From: an uncultured Burkholderiales bacterium
GTDB taxonomy: Bacteria; Pseudomonadota; Gammaproteobacteria; Burkholderiales; Burkholderiaceae_E
Length of the DNA stretch: 17,961 nucleotides
Direction: 5' to 3'
NCBI GenBank assembly: GCA_903898725.1
Contig: CAIUGQ010000034.1
Coordinates: 1 to 17,961 of the forward strand
Made by a program: the position numbers and the translations under genes. The notes beneath the pieces are model-generated. The model ran no database searches. It had not been told where the DNA came from and was given only the letters and a program-made list of their open reading frames with translations. Below, one piece after another: positions 1 through 9,229 of the stretch. Position 1 is the first letter of the stretch; every line of letters begins with the position of its first letter.

Positions 1-435
1 GAGCAGCCCCGACACCGAGAAGCTCATCGTCAGCAGGTTGAAGTTGGCGGTGCGCCGCGCCTCGCCGCCGATCTCGCCCGCCGCATGCTGGATCCCGAGG
101 TGAAAGCCCATCATGCCCACGCCGACCAGGCCCGCCGACAGGGCGAACATCGCCGGGTGCGGGATCGCCGCGCAGCCGAGCGCACCCACGGCACACAGCG
201 CGGTGCCCAGGAGCATCGGACGCCGCACACCGACGCGATCGATCAGCTGGCCGCCGCGCACGGCCAGCAGCATCGGCACCAGCGCGAAGGTCGCGAGCAC
301 CAGCCCGATCGAGGCCGGGGACAGGCCGAGGTGGACCGCCGCGAGCGCCACCGTGACGCGGAATCCGATGACCGCGGTATAGAGCGCCGCCGCGCAGGCG
401 ATCAGCGGCCGGATCGCCGCGGCACCGCCCCTCAC
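1..435 (-). CDS. MFS transporter, N-terminal 145 codons (runs off the window)
   Basis: Membrane transporter of the major facilitator superfamily; substrate unknown, but its place at the end of the catabolic operon suggests uptake or export of the pathway substrate or an intermediate. Reading leftwards from GTG at 435-433, the frame is open to the window edge. Visible are a hydrophobic first helix (about residues 9-33), a second helix (about 43-59), the loop-2/3 motif A variant GGQLIDRVGVRR (61-72), a third helix (74-91) and a fourth (96-115). The start is set by the 4-base overlap GTGA with the stop of the upstream crotonase, typical of translational coupling. No ATG lies nearby at a better position. 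The C-terminal two thirds are missing only because the window ends. Confidence 0.8.
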   Translation of the reverse strand, partial: MRGGAAAIRPLIACAAALYTAVIGFRVTVALAAVHLGLSPASIGLVLATFALVPMLLAVRGGQLIDRVGVRRPMLLGTALCAVGALGCAAIPHPAMFALSAGLVGVGMMGFHLGIQHAAGEIGGEARRTANFNLLTMSFSVSGLL

Positions 436-1217
436 CGGCCGCTGAAACGCGGCGGCCGCTTCTGCACGAACGCGGCGACGCCCTCGCGGAAGTCGTCGGT
501 CCGGGACGCCTGCGCCTGCAGCAGTGCCTCGACCTCGAGTTGATCGCCCAGTCCGTTGGCGGCGCTCTGCGTCAGCGCCTGCTTGACGAGCGCATAGGCC
601 TGCGTCGGCATCTTCGCGAGGCCCTCGGCGCAGCGCTTCGCCTCGGCGGCGAGCGCCTCGTCGGCGTGCACCTTCCAGACCAGGCCGTACTGGAGCGCAT
701 CGCGGGCCGGGATCTTCTCGGCGAGCATCACCATCGCCCGCGCCCGGATGTCGCCGACGATGCGCGGCAGGAACCAGGTGCTGCCGCAGTCGGGCACCAG
801 GCCGATCTTCGTGAAGGCCTGCAGGAAGCTCGCCGACTCGCCGGCGAGCACCACGTCACAGGCGAGCGCGAGGCTCATGCCGGCGCCGGCCGCCGAGCCG
901 TTGACCGCGGCCACGATCGGCTTGGGCAACTGGCGCATCGCCAGCACGATGGGATGGTAGGACTCGCGCAGGCTCTGCGCGACATCGTGCTCGCCGGACT
1001 GCATCGATGCGGCGCCGAGGTCGGCGCCGGCGCAGAAGCCGCGGCCCGCGCCGGTGAGGATCAGGGCGCGGACCGAGTCGTTGGCCTTGGCCGCGGCCAG
1101 CGCGGCGGACAGCCCGTCGAGCATCGCCGGATTCAGGGCATTGAGCACCGCCGGGCGGTTCATCGTGATGGTCATGACGCCGGCATCGACGGCGGTGAGG
1201 ACGGCAGTCTCTGACAT
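432..1217 (-). CDS. Enoyl-CoA hydratase/isomerase, PaaG-type crotonase
   Basis: Crotonase-fold enzyme of 261 residues, the usual length. The two oxyanion-hole segments are visible: FCAGADL at 61-67 and GSAAGAGMSL at 107-116. The segment IGLVPDCGSTWFLPR (138-152) is of the PaaG type (ring-epoxide/oxepin or Delta3-Delta2 isomerases), with Asp143 as the likely single acidic catalyst; the first Glu of classical hydratases is replaced by Phe135. By context it would take the AtuE role (hydration of isohexenylglutaconyl-CoA), but the active-site pattern fits a double-bond isomerase at least as well. ATG at 1217 is preceded by AGGAG six bases upstream. It is separated by 80 bp from the upstream acyl-CoA dehydrogenase and overlaps the MFS gene by 4 bases. 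Confidence 0.88.
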   Translation of the reverse strand: MSETAVLTAVDAGVMTITMNRPAVLNALNPAMLDGLSAALAAAKANDSVRALILTGAGRGFCAGADLGAASMQSGEHDVAQSLRESYHPIVLAMRQLPKPIVAAVNGSAAGAGMSLALACDVVLAGESASFLQAFTKIGLVPDCGSTWFLPRIVGDIRARAMVMLAEKIPARDALQYGLVWKVHADEALAAEAKRCAEGLAKMPTQAYALVKQALTQSAANGLGDQLEVEALLQAQASRTDDFREGVAAFVQKRPPRFSGR

Positions 1218-1297
1218 GGGGACTCCTGGTGACGTTCGGTTCGGTAGGGCGAGAGCGTGGGGAGAGCGGGATCGACGAGACAGGCGAGGCGCGGGGC

Positions 1298-2470
1298 TCA
1301 GAGCAGGCCGAGCTGTCGCGCGGCCAGGTCGTTCATCACCTCCTCGGCGCCCCCGCCGATCATGTACACCTTGCAGTCGCGCCAGGCGCGCTCGATGCGG
1401 CTGCCGCGCAGGAAGCCCGCGCCGCCCAGGATCTGCAGCGACTGGTCCGCGCAGTCGCGCATCAGGCGGGCGCCGTGGTTCTTGGCGAGCGCGAGGTCGC
1501 CGGCCGGCGATTCGCCGGCATCGAGCCGCTGCGCGAGCTGCAGCAGCCAGGCCTGCATCGGCAGGATCTCGTCGATCATCCGCACGAGCTTGTGGCGGAT
1601 CGCCTGGTGTTCGATCAGCCGCTGCCCGAAGGTGCGGCGCTCGCGGGCCCACTCGAGCGCGTCCTCGACGCAGGCCATCGCCTGGCCGAGTCCGCCGGCG
1701 GCCATCGTCATGCGCTCGCCGTTGAAGTTCTGCATCACCAGCCGGAACCCGGCGTTCTCCTCGCCGACCATCCGGTCCTCGGGCACGAACACTTGGTCGA
1801 AATAGAGCGCCGCGGTGTCCGATGCCCACCAGCCGATCTTCTTGAGCGGTGTGCGGGCCAGGCCCTTGGCGTCCCCGTCGACGAGGAACAGTGACACCCC
1901 GCCCGCACCGGGCCCGCCGGTACGCGCCGCGACCAGGATATGGTCGGCGCGGATGCCGGAGGTGATGAACATCTTCGAACCGGTGATCGACCAGCCGCCG
2001 GGCACGCGCTCGGCGCGGGTCGTGAGCTGCGCGACATCCGAGCCGCCCGAGGGCTCGGTGATCGCGAGCGCACCGATCGTGTGTCCCGCGAGGATCGAGG
2101 GGATCACCGCCTGTCGCACGTGCTCACGGGCACCGGCCAGCACCGGCCACAGCATGATCGTGTGCGAGCCCAGCCCGGCGGTGACGCCGCCGATGCCGCC
2201 GCGGGCGAGCTCGATCGAGGACAGCAGCCGGCCGACATGGTCGACCGGCGTGCCCCCGTACTCGGCCGGATAGCCCAGTCCGAGCAGCCCGACGTCGCCC
2301 GCCTTGCGATACAGCTCGCGAGGAAACGACCCGGCCTCGTCCCAGGCATCGGCATGAGGCTGGATCTCGCCTTCGACGAAGGCCCGGACCGCGTCCTGCA
2401 CCTGACGGTGCTCGTCGGTGATGCCGGGCAGGCGGCCGAAGTCGAAGGCGGGCAGGCGAGGGGCGGGCAT
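1298..2470 (-). CDS. Acyl-CoA dehydrogenase (second of the cluster)
   Basis: FAD-dependent alpha,beta-dehydrogenation of an acyl-CoA, with electrons passed to ETF. 390 residues, normal length. The FAD/substrate segment ITEPSGGSDVAQL (137-149), KMFITSG (166-172) and the C-terminal RDCKVYMIGGGAEEV are present. The Glu of the usual YEGT motif is Gly here (IGGGA, 371-375); as in isovaleryl-CoA and long-chain dehydrogenases the base is probably Glu252 in NGERM on the earlier helix, a placement linked to branched or bulky substrates. It starts 12 bp after the AtuF-like gene. Its specificity cannot be read; it may oxidise the shortened acyl-CoA after thiolysis, while the AtuD-like enzyme takes the first substrate. 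Confidence 0.92.
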   Translation of the reverse strand: MPAPRLPAFDFGRLPGITDEHRQVQDAVRAFVEGEIQPHADAWDEAGSFPRELYRKAGDVGLLGLGYPAEYGGTPVDHVGRLLSSIELARGGIGGVTAGLGSHTIMLWPVLAGAREHVRQAVIPSILAGHTIGALAITEPSGGSDVAQLTTRAERVPGGWSITGSKMFITSGIRADHILVAARTGGPGAGGVSLFLVDGDAKGLARTPLKKIGWWASDTAALYFDQVFVPEDRMVGEENAGFRLVMQNFNGERMTMAAGGLGQAMACVEDALEWARERRTFGQRLIEHQAIRHKLVRMIDEILPMQAWLLQLAQRLDAGESPAGDLALAKNHGARLMRDCADQSLQILGGAGFLRGSRIERAWRDCKVYMIGGGAEEVMNDLAARQLGLL

Positions 2471-2482
2471 GGGGTGCCTCGG

Positions 2483-4456
<1,974 letters not shown>

Positions 4457-4475
4457 CGGGCGGACCGGTCCGGGC

Positions 4476-5636
4476 TCAGCCCTGACGGGGCAGGATGCCC
4501 ATCGTCTTGGCGATGATGCCCATCATGACCTCGTCGGCGCCGCCGCCGATCGAGCCGAGCCGGGTGTCGCGCCAGAACCGGTTCACCCGCATCTCCTCGA
4601 TGTAGCCCATGCCGCCCCAGAACTGGACGCACCAGTCGGCGACCTCGCGCGCCACGCGTGCGCCCTTGAGCTTCACCATCGAGGCGAGCTGGGTCACGTC
4701 GTGCCCCTGGACATACAGCCCCACCGCCTTGTGGAACAGGGCACCGACCGCCTCGACCTCGGTCTGCAGCTCGGCGAGCTTGTAGTAGATGTACTGGTTG
4801 TCGAGCAGCGGCTTGCCGAAGGCGCGGCGCTCGCGCAGGTAGTCGATGGTCTCCTGGATCACGTGCTTGGACTTCTGCCAGCCGGCGCCCGCCCAGAGCC
4901 GTTCCTCCTGGAACTGCTCCATCTGGTAGATGAAGCCCATCCCTTCCTCGCCGATCCGGTAGCGCTGCGGCACCCGCACCGAATCGAAGTGCAGCTGCGC
5001 GGTGTCGGAGGCGTTCATGCCGACCTTCTTGAGCTTCTTGGCGACCGAGATGCCCTTCGTCTTCATCGGCACGCAGATCAGCGACTTGTTCTTGTGCCCG
5101 CCGCCCTCCGAGGTGTTGGCGAGCAGGCAGATCCAGTCGGCCTGGGTGCCGTTGGTCGTCCACATCTTGCCGCCGTCGATCACGTAGTCGCCGCCGTCCT
5201 TGCGGGCGGTGGTGCGGATCGAGGCGACGTCCGAGCCCGCGCCGACCTCGGAGACGCCCAGGCAGGCGACGTATTCGCCCGAGATCGAGGGCTCGAGGAA
5301 CTCCTTGCGCACCTCGTCGGAGCCGCGCTTGGCCAGCGCGGGCGTGGCCATGTCGGTCTGCACGCCGATCGCCATCGGGATGCCGCCGCAGCGCGTGTGC
5401 GAGAGCGCCTCGGCGAAGGCCGCGGCATACGAGTAGTCGAGGCCCATGCCGCCGGACTCGACCGGCTTGTGCACGCCGAGGAAGCCGAGCCGCCCCATCT
5501 TCCGGAACAGCTCGTGTGCCGGGAAGATCTCGGCCTTCTCCCACTCGTCGACGAAGGGGTTGATCTCCGACTCGATGAACTTCCTGAGCGATTCCTGCAG
5601 GGCGAGGTGCTCGGGACCGTAGATGGCGGGATGCAT
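4476..5636 (-). CDS. atuD: Acyl-CoA dehydrogenase, citronellyl-CoA dehydrogenase-like (AtuD-like)
   Basis: Probable conversion of citronellyl-CoA (or a similar 3-methyl-branched acyl-CoA) to the 2-enoyl-CoA that the carboxylase needs. 386 residues. Motifs: GVSEVGAGSDVASIRT (127-142), GGKMWTTNG (155-163), RRAFGKPLLDNQ (270-281) and C-terminal SIGGGADEVMMG (362-373). Gly stands where short-chain enzymes have the catalytic Glu; the likely base is Glu245 in QEERL, matching Glu252 of the second dehydrogenase here. The blocks GIPMAIGVQTDMATPALA (85-102) and SIGGGADEVM match what I remember of the AtuD group, and the gene lies between the carboxylase subunits, as atuD lies between atuC and atuF in Pseudomonas. 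ATG chosen at 5636, with CGGAG in front; the longer open frame upstream overlaps atuC and is a shadow. Confidence 0.88.
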   Translation of the reverse strand: MHPAIYGPEHLALQESLRKFIESEINPFVDEWEKAEIFPAHELFRKMGRLGFLGVHKPVESGGMGLDYSYAAAFAEALSHTRCGGIPMAIGVQTDMATPALAKRGSDEVRKEFLEPSISGEYVACLGVSEVGAGSDVASIRTTARKDGGDYVIDGGKMWTTNGTQADWICLLANTSEGGGHKNKSLICVPMKTKGISVAKKLKKVGMNASDTAQLHFDSVRVPQRYRIGEEGMGFIYQMEQFQEERLWAGAGWQKSKHVIQETIDYLRERRAFGKPLLDNQYIYYKLAELQTEVEAVGALFHKAVGLYVQGHDVTQLASMVKLKGARVAREVADWCVQFWGGMGYIEEMRVNRFWRDTRLGSIGGGADEVMMGIIAKTMGILPRQG

Positions 5637-5692
5637 GGCGGGCTCCGTGTGGATCGGGATGAGGGGGGCAGGGCGGTCCGGGCGCGCGCCGG

Positions 5693-7321
5693 TCAGGGCC
5701 GGGCGACGCCGAACTGCACGGGGCGCAGCGTGCGGCGCTGCGCGCTGCGGCACAGCTCGAAGGCGAGCCCCAGCACGCGGCGTGTGTCGCGGGGATCGAT
5801 GACCCCGTCGTCGAGCAGCCGCCCGCTGGTGTAGAACGCATCGGACTGGCGGTCGAAGCTCGCGACGATCCGCTGCTCGAGCGCGCCGAGCTGGGTCTCG
5901 TCGACCGGCACGCCGCGCCGCTTCGCGCCGCCCTCGGCGACGATCCGCATCACCAGCGCAGCCTGCTCGCCACCCATCACCGCGGTTCGGGCGTTCGGCC
6001 ACGAGAACACGAAGCGCGGGCCGTAGGCGCGCCCGCACATCCCGTAGTTCCCGGCGCCGAACGAGGCCCCGCACATCAGGGTGATCGAGGGGACGTTCGC
6101 GTTCGCCACCGCCTGGATCATCTTCGAGCCGTGCTTGATCATCCCGGCCTGCTCCGAGGCACGCCCGACGATGTAGCCGGTGGTGTTCTGCAGATAGAGC
6201 AGCGGGATGCCGGCCTGGCAGCACGCCTGGATGAAGTGCGTGGCCTTGGTCGCGCCGGCCGGGTCGAGCGGTCCGTTGTTGGTCACGATGCCGATCGGCT
6301 GGCCGTACAGCGATGCGTGTCCGCAGACGGTCGCCGGTCCGTAGTCCGCGCCGAAGTCCAGGAACTCCGAGCGATCGACGATCCGGGCGATGACCTCGTG
6401 CATGTCCACCGGCTGACGGAAGTCGAGCGGCATCGTGCCGGCGAGCTCGTCGGGCGCATGCAGCGGCTCGAGCGACGGGTCGTCGGTCAGCGCAGCGCCG
6501 GGGCCCTGGGTGTCGAAGGCCAGCCGCGTCATCAGCTCGCGGGCGATGCGCAGACCGTCGGCGTCGTCGTCGGCGAGGAACTCGCCCAGGCCCGAGACGG
6601 TCGCATGCATCTCGCCGCCGCCCAGCTCCTCGTCGGTCGCGATCTCGCCGGTCGCGGCCTTCAGCAGCGGCGGGCCGGCCAGGAAGGCGCGCGCCCGGCC
6701 GCGGACCATCACCACGTAGTCCGACAGGCCGGGCATGTAGGCACCGCCGGCGGTCGACGAGCCGTGCACGACCGCAACGACCGGAATGCCCTCGGCCGAG
6801 AGCCGGGCGAGGTTGTAGAAGATCCGCCCGCCGTGCACGAAGCCGTCGACCTGGTACTTGAGCAGGTTGGCACCGGCCGACTCGATCAGCTGGATGAAGG
6901 GCAGCTTGTTCTCGAGGGCGATCTCCTGGGCCCGCAGCAGCTTCTCGCGGCCCATGTGCTGGATCGCACCCGCGTCGATGCCGGCGTCGCTCGCGGTGAT
7001 CACGCAGCGGGTGCCACCCACCACGCCGATGCCGTTGATCATCCCGCCGCCGGGCACCGAGGTCTCGGGGTCCGGGTCGTCGACCAGCCAGCCGGCCAGC
7101 GAGGACAGCTCCAGCCAGGGGGCGCCGGCATCGAGCAGGCGGGCCACCCGCTCGCGCGGCAGCAGTTGCCCGCGCTTGTCGAACAGCGGCTTGGACCGGG
7201 CCGAGGCCGCGGCCGAGCGGGCCTCGAGCGCGCGCAGCCGCTCGACCAGCGCGAGCATGCCGGTTCGGCGCTCGGCGAAGGCGGCCGACGCCGGATCGAT
7301 GCGTGATTCGATGACCGGCAC
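5693..7321 (-). CDS. atuC: Geranyl-CoA carboxylase-type carboxyltransferase beta subunit (AtuC-like)
   Basis: Transfers CO2 from carboxybiotin to the gamma-methyl of a 3-methyl-2-enoyl-CoA. 542 residues, normal for MCC/GCC beta chains. The N-terminal crotonase half has GSSTAGGAYMPG (187-198) and GPPLLKAATGE (216-226); the C-terminal half has GASFGAGNYGMCGRAYG (418-434). The decisive site is VHGGRIF (162-168): methylcrotonyl-CoA carboxylases have HFGRIF, with a Phe closing the acyl pocket, while geranyl-CoA carboxylase has Gly, the residue shown in the published holoenzyme structures to decide selectivity. Gly164 therefore argues for a long isoprenoid acyl chain. Start is GTG at 7321, four bases after the SDR stop, with GGAAGG upstream. 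Confidence 0.9.
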   Translation of the reverse strand: MPVIESRIDPASAAFAERRTGMLALVERLRALEARSAAASARSKPLFDKRGQLLPRERVARLLDAGAPWLELSSLAGWLVDDPDPETSVPGGGMINGIGVVGGTRCVITASDAGIDAGAIQHMGREKLLRAQEIALENKLPFIQLIESAGANLLKYQVDGFVHGGRIFYNLARLSAEGIPVVAVVHGSSTAGGAYMPGLSDYVVMVRGRARAFLAGPPLLKAATGEIATDEELGGGEMHATVSGLGEFLADDDADGLRIARELMTRLAFDTQGPGAALTDDPSLEPLHAPDELAGTMPLDFRQPVDMHEVIARIVDRSEFLDFGADYGPATVCGHASLYGQPIGIVTNNGPLDPAGATKATHFIQACCQAGIPLLYLQNTTGYIVGRASEQAGMIKHGSKMIQAVANANVPSITLMCGASFGAGNYGMCGRAYGPRFVFSWPNARTAVMGGEQAALVMRIVAEGGAKRRGVPVDETQLGALEQRIVASFDRQSDAFYTSGRLLDDGVIDPRDTRRVLGLAFELCRSAQRRTLRPVQFGVARP

Positions 7322-7325
7322 CGCG

Positions 7326-8252
7326 TCAGCCTTCCGGGTCGATGTTCATGAACGCGGGCGGGCTCGAGAGGTGGAACCCGTCGAAGGTGCGCTGCGTCGC
7401 CGAGTCGGTGACCCGCAGCGGCCGGGCCGGGGCGTTCGGACGCGCGTTCGGCACGCCGCCGTCGACGCGGATGCAGTCGCCGGTGATGAAGTTCGCAGCC
7501 TCGGACAGCAGGAAGACGATCGCCGCCGAAATCTCGGCCTCCGAGCCGTAGCGCTGCAGCGGCACCATGCGCCACTGCTTCGCGAGCCGTGCCTTCACCT
7601 CGTCCGGGTAGGTCTCCATGCCGCTGGAGGCGATCCAGCCCGGCGCCACCGCGTTGACCCGCACCCCCGAGGGCGCCCATTCGGACGCCAGCGTCTCGGT
7701 CAGGTTCAGCGTGCCGGCGCGGGCCGCACCCGAGTGCGCCATCGACGGCATCCCGCCCCAGATGTCGGCGATGATGTTGACGATCGCGCCGCCGTGGTCC
7801 TTCATCCAGCGGTTGAACACCTCGCGCGACATCAGGAAGCCGCCGGTCAGGTTGTTGCGGATCACCGCTTCCCAGCCCTTGAGCGTGAACGACTCGGCGG
7901 CGCCGGGAAACTGGCCGCCGGCGTTGTTGACCAGCCCGTCGATGCGGCCGTGTGCGGCAAGGACCGCCTCGACGCCGGCCTGCACGCCGGCCTCGTCGCG
8001 AATGTCGAGCGGGTGGCAGCTCGCACGGCCGCCCACCTCGGCGATCTCGGCGGCCACGCGCTCGAGCTTCTCGGGCTTGCGTCCGATGAGCGCGACCGAG
8101 GCGCCGAGCGACACGAGTTCGTGCGCCGTGCAGCGACCGATGCCCGAGCCGCCGCCGGTGACGATCACGGTGCGGCCCTCGAAGAGCCCCGGGCGGAACA
8201 CCGAACGGTACCGGGCGGCACGCGGAGCAGAGGCGTTGGAAGAGGCGTCCAT
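7326..8252 (-). CDS. SDR-fold oxidoreductase of the enoyl-CoA reductase (PECR/DECR) type, AtuB-like position
   Basis: Rossmann-fold NAD(P)-dependent enzyme, 308 residues from ATG 8252. TGGGSGIG (32-39) and NNAGG (109-113) are intact, and FLLSEAANFITG (247-258) with IRVDGG closes the fold. The classical Ser-Tyr-Lys catalytic set is absent: the Tyr-x-x-x-Lys segment reads HSGAARAG (173-180), with Ser174 and Arg178 in the Tyr and Lys positions, and the catalytic Ser region reads IIADIWGG. That pattern is that of peroxisomal trans-2-enoyl-CoA reductase and relatives, so an enoyl- or dienoyl-CoA reductase is more likely than an alcohol or 3-hydroxyacyl dehydrogenase. A 40-residue tail follows the fold. 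The start is uncertain: no good ribosome site precedes 8252, and an in-frame ATG at 8330 would add 26 residues. First gene of the minus-strand operon. Confidence 0.85.
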   Translation of the reverse strand: MDASSNASAPRAARYRSVFRPGLFEGRTVIVTGGGSGIGRCTAHELVSLGASVALIGRKPEKLERVAAEIAEVGGRASCHPLDIRDEAGVQAGVEAVLAAHGRIDGLVNNAGGQFPGAAESFTLKGWEAVIRNNLTGGFLMSREVFNRWMKDHGGAIVNIIADIWGGMPSMAHSGAARAGTLNLTETLASEWAPSGVRVNAVAPGWIASSGMETYPDEVKARLAKQWRMVPLQRYGSEAEISAAIVFLLSEAANFITGDCIRVDGGVPNARPNAPARPLRVTDSATQRTFDGFHLSSPPAFMNIDPEG

Positions 8253-8387
8253 GCAGGCGTCGGCGTGTGATGAGCGGGGTTCCGACAGCGTGCGTTCGAG
8301 GTCGCGATCCGTCAAGTTGCGATGCAGCATGAATCCGTTTTCGGATGCTCTGGAGTCGCATCCCAAGCGGGTTTCCGGGCATCCTGC

Positions 8388-8415
8388 TTGACGCCGCACC
8401 CCACGGGCCTATACT
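8388..8415 (+). promoter_or_regulatory. Sigma70 promoter for the TetR gene
   Basis: TTGACG at 8388-8393 and TATACT at 8410-8415 are each one mismatch from consensus and are 16 bases apart. Transcription would start near 8421-8423, giving a leader of about 36 bases before ATG 8458. The -10 box overlaps the first bases of the palindrome at 8414-8428. I found no equally good promoter on the opposite strand for the SDR operon. Confidence 0.65.
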
Positions 8416-8428
8416 GAATCGGACTCAG
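8414..8428. promoter_or_regulatory. Imperfect palindrome, probable TetR-family operator
   Basis: CTGAATCGGACTCAG pairs with its own reverse complement at 12 of 15 positions; the core is TGA-n-TC-n-GA-n-TCA, 13 bases. It covers the end of the -10 box and the predicted transcription start, so a bound repressor would block the TetR promoter. From memory, AtuR of Pseudomonas aeruginosa binds 13-bp inverted repeats between atuR and atuA; here I find only one clear copy. It lies 162 bp upstream of the SDR start and could also control the divergent operon. Confidence 0.6.
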
Positions 8429-8457
8429 CAACGGCGCCCCGATGCGCCCCGCCGACG

Positions 8458-9141
8458 ATGACGGCACTGCCCAGGCGACGCAAGGCGGTCCGCCGCGCCG
8501 AGATCCTCGCCGCGGCGCGCGAGGTGTTCATCGCCCGCCGCTTCGAGGACGCCTCGGTGGCCGAGATCGCCGCGCGCGCCGACTGCGTCGAGGGCACGCT
8601 CTACACCTACTTCCGCAACAAGCGCGACCTGTTCGACGCGGTGCTCACCGACGTCTACGATGCGCTGATCGCCGACATCGAACCCCGATTCGCCTCGCTC
8701 GACGGCACCGCCGACCGGCTGCGGTTCCTGATCGCGAGGCATCTCCAGATCGCGGTCGACGATCCGGGCATCTCGGCGATGCTGGGCCGCGAGGCACGTG
8801 GCGGTCAGCCGTACTTCGGCTCGAAGCTGCACGCGCTGAACCGCCGGTACGTGCAGTTCATGACCCGCACGCTCTCCGACGGGGTCGACCGGGGCGAGCT
8901 GCGCGCCGACCTGGACCTCGCGATGGCGCGTGACTTCGTGTTCGGCGGGCTCGAGCACCGGGTCCGCGACCTGCTCGGCCGGGGGCGGCGGATCGAGCCG
9001 GCGCGGATGGCGCGCGAGATGACGGCCCTGCTGCTCGAGGGGTTCGGGCAGCGGGCGGCGCCGGTCGCCGAGGCGCCGCTCGAGCGCATCGAGGCCCGGC
9101 TCGCCAGGCTCGAAGGCGAGCTGCGCTCGAGGGCGCGCTGA
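8458..9141 (+). CDS. TetR/AcrR-family transcriptional regulator (probable repressor of the cluster)
   Basis: DNA-binding repressor of 227 residues, typical for the family. The N-terminal helix-turn-helix is clear: RRAEILAAAREVF (12-24) followed by ASVAEIAARADCVEGTLYTY (32-51) and FRNKRDLF. The ligand domain is all-helical; the last 20 residues (PLERIEARLARLEGEL) have a heptad pattern that could be a short coiled coil. The ligand is probably a pathway acyl-CoA or isoprenoid acid, an inference from position. ATG 8458 is the only sensible start, but no Shine-Dalgarno sequence precedes it. It is likely autoregulated through the palindrome at 8414-8428. It plays the AtuR part here, although it lies on the same strand as atuA rather than divergent from it. 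Confidence 0.9.
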   Translation: MTALPRRRKAVRRAEILAAAREVFIARRFEDASVAEIAARADCVEGTLYTYFRNKRDLFDAVLTDVYDALIADIEPRFASLDGTADRLRFLIARHLQIAVDDPGISAMLGREARGGQPYFGSKLHALNRRYVQFMTRTLSDGVDRGELRADLDLAMARDFVFGGLEHRVRDLLGRGRRIEPARMAREMTALLLEGFGQRAAPVAEAPLERIEARLARLEGELRSRAR

Positions 9142-9177
9142 TGGGCTCGCGGATGGGCGCACTGCGGGGCAAGGAAC

Positions 9178-9196
9178 GCGGCCTGTCCAAGGCCGC
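9178..9196 (+). other. Hairpin between the TetR gene and atuA
   Basis: GCGGCCT and AGGCCGC form a perfect 7-bp stem around the loop GTCCA, in the 88-bp gap between the regulator stop and the atuA start. No T run follows, so it is not a standard terminator; it could be an attenuator, an mRNA processing or stability element, or chance in GC-rich DNA. Confidence 0.35.
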
Positions 9197-9229
9197 AGGC
9201 AGGACCGGAAGCAGGGCAGGGAGACGACC

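Noticed and set aside
8333..8346. ATCCG-TTTT-CGGAT inverted repeat in the divergent region, as a second operator
   Set aside because: The arms are only 5 bp and do not share the symmetric TGA-n-TC core of the 8414-8428 site beyond a half-site.
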